Shown here: positions 25,909 to 33,064 of the stretch, piece after piece | How positions within the stretch are numbered: the first letter of the stretch is position 1 | Layout of the letters: the number at the start of each line of letters is the position of its first letter | Virus record (IMG/VR): IMGVR_UViG_3300021090_000054 | Span: 1-42,739 of that record | Length of the DNA: 42,739 bases | Direction: 5' to 3' (one strand) | Source: a virus | Translations under genes and position numbers: made by a program | Notes under the pieces: generated by a model | The model's input: only the letters and a program-made list of their open reading frames with translations | Told to the model about the DNA's origin: nothing | The model's database searches: none

Positions 25909-27105
25909 TTACGCATTTGCGACTACATAATTAACACTACAATATCCCGCGCCTGCACCAGGGCTTCCTCCAACCGTCACTTGTACCTGCCCCAACACGC
26001 CCCAGAGCGTGTCTTGTGGCGCTTGATACAATCCGGCGATAGTTGGGTCATTATCAGTGGTCGCTTGCACTAGAGCCGCCGATCCAGAACGACCCACACT
26101 AATAGTAGTTCCAGGAGAATATGGTGTATCAATTCTCACCACACAATCTTGAACTACGGCAGTGGCTGGTATGCTTGAAGCTGAATTTTGAGTAGCTCCA
26201 GTTCCAATCGCAAACCTTATAGTCTGAACGACCCCAGAAGACGACCCGCCATAACCATCCAAAGCCGATTTGATAATATTCTCTTCAGCTACCGCTCTAT
26301 TAGTCTCTGCGGTCACAGAGGCTTGAATGGCCGCCGCATAACCATCTACATACGCTTTGGTGGCATATCCATCAGTAGAACCACCGCCGCCACTATACCC
26401 ATCTAAAGCGATCTTGATGATATTCTCTTCAGCAATCGCCCTATTTGCCTCATTCTGCACTAATGTTTCAACGTCTTCGGCGGTTAGCGTTGCAACTCCT
26501 TCAAATACCGAAATACCAATTCCGCCCGTTGCTTGTATTATGGAAAATGGCTCTCCTCCATACGTCATTACATAACCATCTAGGGCGACCTTGATGATAT
26601 TTTCTTCAGCTATAGCTCTATTTGTCTCAACCGAGATAAGCGCTTTGATTGAGGCTGCATATCCATCTACATAAGCCTTGGTAGCATATCCATCTGTTGC
26701 GGAACTACCACTATAGCCATCCAGCGCCTGTCTGATTTGATACTCTGCGGCCATTGCTCTATTAGCCTCTGCCGTTACAGATGCTTTGATAGAAGCCGCA
26801 TAGCCATCCACATAGGTCTTTGTGGTGTATCCATCAAGTGCGGCTTTGATTTGGTTATCGGCAATTGTGGAGCGGCTTACTTCGGCAGATAGTGAGGTTT
26901 TAGAGGCATAGCCGTCAATAAGCACCCTGATTTGGGCCTCTGCCGCTGTGGCCCGATTTGTTTCAGATTGTAACGCAGCTGTGGAGGCATAGCCGTCTAT
27001 TATTGGGCCAATTCCATTTAGCTTATTCTTATCATCAGAGGACATCAACCCATTGGAGGAGATGGTGGCTAAAAGGCTAGGATCTCTATAGTCAATTGTA
27101 CTCAT
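25909..27105 (-). CDS. coiled-coil tail fibre with twelve DGY joints (398 aa)
   Basis: ATG 27105 with GGGTAAC upstream. Residues 1-35 (MSTIDYRDPSLLA...DDKNKLNGI) are the shared fibre anchor. Residues about 36-300 are units of ATKAYVDGYAASIKASVT, then AExNRAxAEExIIKxALDGY. In ordinary phage fibres the same joint reads ATKAYVDxA without GY. The C-terminal 100 residues (AIGTGATQNSASSIPA...TTISVGRSGSAAL...VTVGGSPGAGAGYCSV) are a fibre-tip domain I recall in other phages. Probably a second receptor-binding fibre, alternative to or assembled with the paralogue at 21914-23668. Confidence 0.8.
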   Translation of the reverse strand: MSTIDYRDPSLLATISSNGLMSSDDKNKLNGIGPIIDGYASTAALQSETNRATAAEAQIRVLIDGYASKTSLSAEVSRSTIADNQIKAALDGYTTKTYVDGYAASIKASVTAEANRAMAAEYQIRQALDGYSGSSATDGYATKAYVDGYAASIKALISVETNRAIAEENIIKVALDGYVMTYGGEPFSIIQATGGIGISVFEGVATLTAEDVETLVQNEANRAIAEENIIKIALDGYSGGGGSTDGYATKAYVDGYAAAIQASVTAETNRAVAEENIIKSALDGYGGSSSGVVQTIRFAIGTGATQNSASSIPATAVVQDCVVRIDTPYSPGTTISVGRSGSAALVQATTDNDPTIAGLYQAPQDTLWGVLGQVQVTVGGSPGAGAGYCSVNYVVANA

Positions 27106-27186
27106 ATGTTACCCACGGCATTAAGCCTAAAAAGCGATATCAACAACATACGAAAATATTCGCTGCACATCACAACATAAACAAAA

Positions 27187-27208
27187 AGCCCCGGTTTTCA
27201 CCGAGGCT
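27187..27208 (-). terminator. rho-independent terminator after the homing endonuclease gene
   Basis: Read on the minus strand, AGCCTCGG and CCGGGGCT pair with one T-G wobble around a short loop, followed by TTTTTG. The wobble works only in the minus-strand RNA. It lies 27 bases after the LAGLIDADG gene stop and before the fibre genes. Its stem is the same as the one at 38152-38178. Confidence 0.8.
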
Positions 27209-27234
27209 CTCTGTATTCACTGTGGTAACGTGGG

Positions 27235-28197
27235 CTAAGCCGCTCGCCTGCGTGCATCCCTATCCAACTTCTTCTCTATCCATTCAGTCAGCTTCAGAAA
27301 CCGCTCGTGCTTACGGTCAAGATAAATAGACGAATCAGAGCCTTCATACAGCCAAGAACAAAAGCGAAAGACTTGTTGATTTCCAGTAACCTCTGAAGTC
27401 CAAGTGTTGTTGTCTGACACATGTGCAATATACGAGTGTATAGATAATTCATTTTCGACAATATCAACAATGGCCCTAATAGTATTTTCAGTTCCAACAA
27501 AACTAGCATTCCACTCACCAGTCTTACTAGCCATTTTAATGCTTCCATCTCCATCAAACACTCCTCTGATAAAGTGGCGATGTAGGCGCTTATCAAGCCA
27601 TAACGGATATTCCGCAATCAAGCTCTTAGATTTCGGAACACCAACCTCAGTACAACGCTGGCAAAGATGCTTGCTATAAAGATTAAGATTAGTTACATCA
27701 GCACCATCGTTCCTAATTTTCCTGGTCACTTTATCTTCCGAAAGACCAAAGAAAATTGCTGCTTTTTTCAGGTGTCCATCATCAGATCCTTTCAGACCTA
27801 TCCTAACTGTGTTTACATCAGGTGCATTACAACCATCAGCGTAAATAAAACCAAGCCAATACGCCTTATTTGGTGTATCGATTGCATCAAATACAGTTTC
27901 GTTAAATTGCGTAAATCTATGGCTTTCATTTTTTGAGCGAAGCAATCCTTGTTCAGCCGCCCATCGCTGAACCCGCTCCTTTCGTATTGAGAACTTCTGA
28001 GCCAGAGATTTTGCAGAGACTCCATCTGAATATAGCCTGACAATTCTTTCGATTTGAGAATTGTCGAAAATTTCCCTTTTCAATTGGAAGTTGTTCTTAT
28101 AAATCTCTTCTTTTACCAGAAGAAGAGAAATGTTTAATTTGGCGGCAATTCTGGTTATTGCCATTCCATCCGCTACTAACCGCGATATGTCAGTCAT
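27235..28197 (-). CDS. LAGLIDADG homing endonuclease (320 aa)
   Basis: Residues 1-90 carry two helix-turn-helix-like repeats (GMAITRIAAKLNIS, GVSAKSLAQKFSIR). Two LAGLIDADG helices follow: YWLGFIYADG (about 113-122) and FIRGVFDGDGS (about 209-219), with acidic residues at the expected ends. The spacing fits a single-chain, two-motif enzyme that cuts a long asymmetric DNA site to copy its own gene. It is free-standing between the major capsid gene and the fibre genes, flanked by a terminator on each side, and no intron or intein scar is seen in the capsid gene. The ribosome site before ATG 28197 is poor. Confidence 0.85.
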   Translation of the reverse strand: MTDISRLVADGMAITRIAAKLNISLLLVKEEIYKNNFQLKREIFDNSQIERIVRLYSDGVSAKSLAQKFSIRKERVQRWAAEQGLLRSKNESHRFTQFNETVFDAIDTPNKAYWLGFIYADGCNAPDVNTVRIGLKGSDDGHLKKAAIFFGLSEDKVTRKIRNDGADVTNLNLYSKHLCQRCTEVGVPKSKSLIAEYPLWLDKRLHRHFIRGVFDGDGSIKMASKTGEWNASFVGTENTIRAIVDIVENELSIHSYIAHVSDNNTWTSEVTGNQQVFRFCSWLYEGSDSSIYLDRKHERFLKLTEWIEKKLDRDARRRAA

Positions 28198-28242
28198 ACC
28201 AATATACCGCGTTAATTACTTTGGCTCGACTTATTTAAAGAA

Positions 28243-28272
28243 AAAAGCTGGATATTTACATATCCAGCTTTT
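28243..28272 (-). terminator. strong terminator after the major capsid gene
   Basis: A perfect 13-bp inverted repeat (AAAAGCTGGATAT and its complement) with a 4-base loop, followed on the minus strand by TTTTTTC. It lies about 65 bases after the capsid stop. The plus-strand reading also ends in TTTT, so it may work in both directions. Confidence 0.88.
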
Positions 28273-28287
28273 CATCATCCTAATTAG

Positions 28288-28325
28288 GCCATTTGATATT
28301 CGGCGTAGCCGCTGCACGAAATGGC
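28288..28325 (-). other. structured 3' untranslated region of the capsid mRNA
   Basis: An outer 7-bp stem (GCCATTT at 28288-28294 with AAATGGC at 28319-28325) encloses a small hairpin (CGGC-GTA-GCCG, 28301-28311). It sits between the capsid stop codon and the terminator at 28243-28272. It may protect the capsid mRNA 3' end; this is inference. Confidence 0.5.
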
Positions 28326-28336
28326 TTGTTTTAGGC

Positions 28337-29338
28337 TTATCCGACTAGTGTTGACTTACGCGATGCAGCGACTGCTCTCGGGTTTACAATACCAATACCA
28401 ATTTCCTCTGACACCACCCAGCCGAGTTTTAATTGTTTTGGCTCGTCTGCTGGAATGACTTCGATGTCCTGACGGATTGGAAGCACACCAACGAACTCTG
28501 GGTCCGAAGCTCCGTAGACAGTTCCTGGTGGAACGATCTTCGAAACCATGATGTCCGCGCCCCAAATGTGAGCGTACAGACCGGTCTGGAGAATTTCACG
28601 CTGCGTAACCGGATCAATCTCACCAGCCGAGGTTCCGGAAGCTGCCCAGTTAAGGATGTCCGTAAACTCGTTGATGTTCATGAAGTACTTCGTGGTCACA
28701 AGGTCCCAACGATCAATCTGAACCTTGATTTCAACCAAGTCGCGCTTCATCAGGCCGCTGTCAGTGATGTCCTGAAGCGTGTTCTCAACCGAGGATGCTG
28801 CATCGATGGCGGCGAAGATGTTGGCATCTTCCTGAGCCATAAGCTCTTGACGAGCCTTCTGCACTGCACGGTCGATAACGTTGAATCGACGACGACGAAC
28901 CTCTGAAATACGAACGGTTGGGTTCGAGTAAAGCTCGAACGTAGGAACCGTAATACGGTCGCCGAACACACGAGACTCTCCACCGGTACCATTGCTGGAA
29001 ATAACGGTTGCGGCGACATCAATGTCACGCTCGTACTTCGGATCCACGCCCTGTGGCAGAGGATCTACGACCAACAGACGACGGGCGATTCCCTGGTAGT
29101 CCAAGTTACGACGAATTGGATTCGCCATGGCCTGGGCAAGAGCAAGCTTTCCTTCCTGCGTCATAATTGCGCGGGCGATGAGTTCGTCGCGCTTCTCGTC
29201 ATTCAGACTTGGCTGACCCGAAAGGGCCATATTCGATGGCTGTCCTTCTTCGAGGATAGCTGCATACTTCACTAGAGTATTCAATGCGTCCTTGACGGAC
29301 GAGGCATTCATACCACCACGGGTATCAAATAAAGACAT
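28337..29338 (-). CDS. major capsid protein (HK97-fold)
   Basis: 333 residues; ATG 29338 with AGGAGA upstream, the best ribosome site of the region. The central part (RRNLDYQGIARRLLVVDPLP, then ERDIDVAATVIS and FGDRITVPTFELYSNPTVRISEVRRRRFNVIDRAVQKARQEL in pieces) matches the pattern of HK97-type capsid proteins of large phages: TVPTFExxSNPxVxxxEVxxRRFxxIxRxxxKAxxxL. The C-terminal half has the VSKIVPPGTVYG and GVLPIRQDIEVIPAD strands of the A-domain. No long N-terminal scaffold domain is visible, so scaffolding is probably separate. It is followed by a structured 3' region and a terminator, consistent with high expression. Confidence 0.88.
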   Translation of the reverse strand: MSLFDTRGGMNASSVKDALNTLVKYAAILEEGQPSNMALSGQPSLNDEKRDELIARAIMTQEGKLALAQAMANPIRRNLDYQGIARRLLVVDPLPQGVDPKYERDIDVAATVISSNGTGGESRVFGDRITVPTFELYSNPTVRISEVRRRRFNVIDRAVQKARQELMAQEDANIFAAIDAASSVENTLQDITDSGLMKRDLVEIKVQIDRWDLVTTKYFMNINEFTDILNWAASGTSAGEIDPVTQREILQTGLYAHIWGADIMVSKIVPPGTVYGASDPEFVGVLPIRQDIEVIPADEPKQLKLGWVVSEEIGIGIVNPRAVAASRKSTLVG

Positions 29339-29397
29339 ATGTATCTCCTAAATTGTTTGGTTGTTAAGCTGCCAAAATCCATCAACAGCTCGTGGAG

Positions 29398-29421
29398 TTG
29401 GGGCCACGAAAGCAGCCCCAA
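29398..29421 (-). other. intergenic hairpin upstream of the capsid gene
   Basis: TTGGGGC and GCCCCAA form a perfect 7-bp stem with a 10-base loop, 19 bases after the decoration-like gene stop. There is no T-tract, so it is more likely an mRNA stabiliser or processing site than a terminator. Confidence 0.55.
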
Positions 29422-29439
29422 GCCCTATTCAATCAGCGA

Positions 29440-30138
29440 TTACACCATTGGAGGCGCGAAGTAGATCAGTGCGCGAGCCATTCCACCGTTTGCTGGAGCG
29501 CCTGGGCTCGGAGCATAGGCAGCCGTTACCAAGCTAACTGGCGTGGTAACCAGACTTCCACCCTTGTAAGGCTCGAAGTTCAAGAAGCGACCGAGTGTGC
29601 AATATCCATCACCAGCGTCGAAACTGACAGCCTGGTTAGGAGTCAAAAGACCAGCACCCGTGGCAAACAACTTTGCTCCGATCTGCAGAGTGGCGTTCGT
29701 TGGCACAAGACCAGTGGTGGTCGTGGTGTCAACTGCATCCAATGTCACAGCGTACGTTCCTGGCTTGTCCCACAGAGTGAGCTTGCCGGAGCCGAGTGCC
29801 GTGTGTGGGCCTAGTTGAATAGCAGGAGCCTGTCCAGCACCATAAGCTTGCTGTCCAGCGATTCCACCAATAACTGAGCCGAAAAGTGTTCCGTATCCCC
29901 AAATACCATCGTCCACCAACATGAGAGGACGATCGCCAGCTACAAGAGCTGTCGTTGCGACTGGACGGGTTGTCTTTACATAACCGTCAACCTTCACATC
30001 ATAAGCTGCGCTATCGGTATTAACCGTTACGCCCTTAATTGTTGCAACTTCTCCACCCTTTACGGTGAGGTAGATGCCGTCAGCGCCATCAAATTGTCCA
30101 AGCGGATTTACGCCGGGATTTACGAGTTCTAATGCCAT
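29440..30138 (-). CDS. probable capsid decoration protein (232 aa)
   Basis: Start set at ATG 30138 (MALELVNPGVNP) with AGGA upstream; an earlier GTG would add six residues. All beta-type sequence, rich in Gly/Ala/Thr/Val, without enzyme motifs, directly upstream of the capsid gene in the same transcript. It carries two DGY copies (VKVDGYVKT, GDGYCTL). Position, size and composition fit a protein that coats the head or a head-vertex protein. Family not recognised with certainty. Confidence 0.65.
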   Translation of the reverse strand: MALELVNPGVNPLGQFDGADGIYLTVKGGEVATIKGVTVNTDSAAYDVKVDGYVKTTRPVATTALVAGDRPLMLVDDGIWGYGTLFGSVIGGIAGQQAYGAGQAPAIQLGPHTALGSGKLTLWDKPGTYAVTLDAVDTTTTTGLVPTNATLQIGAKLFATGAGLLTPNQAVSFDAGDGYCTLGRFLNFEPYKGGSLVTTPVSLVTAAYAPSPGAPANGGMARALIYFAPPMV

Positions 30139-30152
30139 GTTATTTCCTGTTT

Positions 30153-30170
30153 GCACCACTTCTTTGGTGC
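30153..30170 (-). other. hairpin just upstream of the decoration-protein ribosome site
   Basis: GCACCA and TGGTGC form a 6-bp stem with a 6-base loop, ending about four bases before the AGGA element of the next gene. It could tune translation or stabilise the 5' end. A weaker 5-bp stem lies at 30201-30218. Confidence 0.45.
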
Positions 30171-30256
30171 GCCATGAGTCTTACATCTGTTGGTCTTAAA
30201 TCTCGATAAAAACCGAGACACCATAAATCAATACAAATGTAGTAGTAGATGAGAAA

Positions 30257-30778
30257 TTATTTTTCTACATTTTCTATCAAATTCGTCATAGCCCTCATAC
30301 GCTCATCAATAGTTGAGGTTTGAGGCTGTTTTTCAGGGACTTTCTGCTCAGTTTTTTTACCAGAGAATGGTAGTTTTTTAGGTGTTGTGCTACCTTCCCG
30401 CCCCTGATTTTGGTTGCCTCCAGGACTCCACTCATCCAAATTTGAATCCTCTTGTGAAATGAACATGCTATTCAATGGAGTGCCACTAAACCTATTTGAA
30501 TCGCTGGGGTCGCCTAGGTCATCGAGCGTAGCCTGCCCGAACTTAGCAAGAAGCGTGAGTGCAGCGTCCACGTCAGCAATTGTAGCGTTTGGGTTGAGTT
30601 GCCCATTGCTCCAAATCATTCCTTTAGTAGAAGGAACTCGGGACGCAATCAAACTATCAAGCCGTCTCATTGCGCCATGAAACGCGCTCTCAGAGCCCAT
30701 AATTTCGCGATGGAGCAGAGATTTGCTCTGTAGATATCTCTTCCAATCGTCTATGGAATTCCGAGACCTATCATCCAT
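30257..30778 (-). CDS. head-block protein of unknown function (173 aa)
   Basis: ATG 30778 with AGGA upstream, two bases after the previous stop. Helical N-terminus (SIDDWKRYLQSKSLLHREIMG split by charge clusters), then SNGQLNPNATIADVDAALTLLAKFGQA. The C-terminal 60 residues are polar, Gly/Lys/Pro-rich and probably disordered. No motif known. Placed immediately upstream of the decoration and capsid genes, so it could be a scaffold-like or head-assembly protein. Confidence 0.6.
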   Translation of the reverse strand: MDDRSRNSIDDWKRYLQSKSLLHREIMGSESAFHGAMRRLDSLIASRVPSTKGMIWSNGQLNPNATIADVDAALTLLAKFGQATLDDLGDPSDSNRFSGTPLNSMFISQEDSNLDEWSPGGNQNQGREGSTTPKKLPFSGKKTEQKVPEKQPQTSTIDERMRAMTNLIENVEK

Positions 30779-30779
30779 C

Positions 30780-32006
30780 TTATCCTAGCTGTGAAATAAG
30801 AGCTTTATTGATAGATTCTGTTGGAGATTGTGGCGTATTCGCCGCCACCAGATCTGGTTGAGGAGGAGCTTGAATCTGTGGCTTTTCAGCTTCACGAGCG
30901 ATAGCTGAATGAACTTCTGGAGCTTTTTCCTGTACAACTTCTGCGGTATCTTTGATTTTGGCTAGTTCTTGATTAATGGCACCAAGCAAACCACCACGCT
31001 CCGACTTACCAGTGGTTCCAGGTACAAATTGTTTGAGTTGACCAAACATATCTGCTTTGCCTTGAAGAGCAAAAATTAATTTCTCTTCTGGGGTATCGGT
31101 GAGCGAACTGGTAAACTCATGGAGCTTCGCCATCCACTCTCCTCTTTCTTCAGTGTCGGTATTACTAGACATCGCTTGAATTTGTTTAACCCACTTCGGT
31201 ATTTCGGCTCTGACCTGACCTAATACTGTGTAAAAGTTATTAATCACTTTATGAGCCGCTTCTGCTTTCGTAGCCTCAGAGGCCTTTTGTGCGGCACTAA
31301 CAGAATCTCTAATAGAGCGAATCGGCGACAACTGACCCTTGACACTGTTTACCTGTCTAGCCAAAGTCATCAAATAATTCATATCCTGCTTGATAGGATT
31401 CAGATTCATACGATCTGAAAGTTCCTCTGTAGCAGCAATAACTTTTTGAGCGTTTTGATAAACACTTTCAGCAGGCGGTGCCCCGCTGTAGAAGTAATAA
31501 CCAAGACCCAATAATGCTACCGCAATTGCACCAACGGCTACTGGAGCTATAGCTTCCTTTTTTATTTGACGCTCTTCCAAACGCTGCGCGCAAGAATCAG
31601 CCAATGTCATCAATCCATCTTCGTCTTGGTGATCAAGCGTGAATGCTGATCTGATCAAAGAGTCAAGTAGTTCTTTCTTGGCCGCAACATAACGCCTCTG
31701 CGTCAGATGACCATTTGGCATCTTCTGCGCAATGTAAGCCATCATGTCGTGACGTTGTTCCTCATTTTCAACAATGGAATTCATGGCGTCATAGGCTCGA
31801 CCAACAACGGCGGTTTCCGGATGAGCTAGTTCAATGATGGACTTCTTCTTTTCCGGCTCTGGTTCGATGTTGTAAAGCAAACGAATCGCGTCATCCGAGA
31901 GAGAATCACGAGCTTTGGACTTTGGTTGCTCGTCATCATCAGCTACTGAGATTAATCCTTGAGCAACTGCGATCTTTTCAAATTCATTCCAAATATCCTG
32001 ATTCAT
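30780..32006 (-). CDS. head-block virion protein with one membrane-type helix (408 aa)
   Basis: Overlaps the previous gene by one base (TAATG). Residues 1-150 are acidic and helical. A hydrophobic segment near 154-173 (VAVGAIAVALLGLGYYFYSG) looks like a membrane span, preceded by basic EERQIKKEAIAP. The following 150 residues are coiled-coil-like. The C-terminus is Pro/Gln-rich. Virion proteins with such a segment are candidates for internal proteins injected into the host membrane during infection; that is inference. No family recognised. Confidence 0.6.
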   Translation of the reverse strand: MNQDIWNEFEKIAVAQGLISVADDDEQPKSKARDSLSDDAIRLLYNIEPEPEKKKSIIELAHPETAVVGRAYDAMNSIVENEEQRHDMMAYIAQKMPNGHLTQRRYVAAKKELLDSLIRSAFTLDHQDEDGLMTLADSCAQRLEERQIKKEAIAPVAVGAIAVALLGLGYYFYSGAPPAESVYQNAQKVIAATEELSDRMNLNPIKQDMNYLMTLARQVNSVKGQLSPIRSIRDSVSAAQKASEATKAEAAHKVINNFYTVLGQVRAEIPKWVKQIQAMSSNTDTEERGEWMAKLHEFTSSLTDTPEEKLIFALQGKADMFGQLKQFVPGTTGKSERGGLLGAINQELAKIKDTAEVVQEKAPEVHSAIAREAEKPQIQAPPQPDLVAANTPQSPTESINKALISQLG

Positions 32007-33064
32007 TATTTTCTCCCTTCATTTTGAACGGCTCTAAACACATCATCAATGAACAGATTGACCACATCATCCCTTTTCTTGAAGGGATCTGGGATAGATA
32101 TATCACCCTGTCCTGGTCTCCACTTCTCGGTTGCGCTACGCACGGCATTCCAAAAAGAAGGAGTATTCAATATTATGCTTCTATATTGACTTAGGTTGGG
32201 ATATGACTGTATTGCCCATTGCAAAATCATCTCTTGAGGTTGCCGACCTGCCAGATCCTCAATCCACAAATCTCCCGGTTGAGTCTTGTAAACATATGCC
32301 CCCGCACCAGTTGGAGCCGGCTTATTCACATCACTTTGAACAGGAGCTGAGGCCGATGCGCCAGGCGTTGTTGCTGACTGACCCATTTCGTGTTTTGGCA
32401 ATACAGCGCCAGCCACTGCAAGCAGGCCAGCTGATAGCAATACTGTCTTCATAAACCATACCAATAGCCCGACAATGATATTACCCCTTCGTCTAGCCGA
32501 GAACAGATTTAGCAGTCCCTTAAGCGGATTCAGCCAACCACCCTCAGCTCGATTGCGGGCAATGTACCCAGTGCCAATAGCCTCTTTGGTAAGTTGTCCT
32601 TTATCCCGCATAGCCCTTAAAGGATACAAAAGATCATCGGCCTGGCCCTCTTCCTCTGGTGACTCTGGTGGGGTGTCTGGAACTTCAGGAATTGCTGCTT
32701 GGGCAACGCTATTGATTTTCGCAGGATCTACTGGTTTTCCAGCCTCAATATCAGGTAAAATGGCACTTTTTATCTTATTGAAAACCGATACTATATCGTA
32801 TCCAAAATGTTCAGCTACGGTAACTAAAACTCCAAGTAGCGGATGTATGCCAAAGAATATTCCTGGGACTAACAGATCTACAATCTTTCTTGGAGTGCTA
32901 TAGTTACCTCCCACTAAGGTCGAAACCTCATTACCAATACTGGGTAGGATTGAGGCTAAATCAAAAGCGTATTTATTCATGCCAGATTGGTTAAATTCAG
33001 CAAGCACCTGAAACGTTTCTTCAAGCAGAATTGTATCGGCTACGTACTGAACCTCACCTGACAT
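32006..33064 (-). CDS. head-block virion protein with hydrophobic segments and LysM-like stretch (352 aa)
   Basis: Overlaps its neighbours by one base on each side (TAATG). Two apolar stretches: about 65-85 (VDLLVPGIFFGIHPLLGVLV) and about 199-225 (IIVGLLVWFMKTVLLSAGLL), the second after a basic ARRRG. A C-terminal part YVYKTQPGDLWIEDLAGRQP resembles a LysM-type peptidoglycan-binding unit (YxVxxGDxLWxIA), but the match is loose. Together with its neighbours it could form an ejected channel or wall-contact complex. Speculative. Confidence 0.6.
   Translation of the reverse strand: MSGEVQYVADTILLEETFQVLAEFNQSGMNKYAFDLASILPSIGNEVSTLVGGNYSTPRKIVDLLVPGIFFGIHPLLGVLVTVAEHFGYDIVSVFNKIKSAILPDIEAGKPVDPAKINSVAQAAIPEVPDTPPESPEEEGQADDLLYPLRAMRDKGQLTKEAIGTGYIARNRAEGGWLNPLKGLLNLFSARRRGNIIVGLLVWFMKTVLLSAGLLAVAGAVLPKHEMGQSATTPGASASAPVQSDVNKPAPTGAGAYVYKTQPGDLWIEDLAGRQPQEMILQWAIQSYPNLSQYRSIILNTPSFWNAVRSATEKWRPGQGDISIPDPFKKRDDVVNLFIDDVFRAVQNEGRK

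Noticed and set aside
21914-27105. TATCCATC repeats as a DNA signal (uptake, packaging or CRISPR-like)
   Set aside because: The repeats are always in frame as GAY GGN TAY, spacing is irregular, and third bases vary freely, so the protein is what is conserved.
21914-27105. Diversity-generating retroelement acting on the fibre genes
   Set aside because: No reverse transcriptase, no template repeat and no adenine-biased variable region were found in the window.
29440-30159. Upstream GTG start for the decoration-like protein
   Set aside because: ATG 30138 has the AGGA element at good spacing; the upstream start would fall inside the hairpin at 30153-30170.
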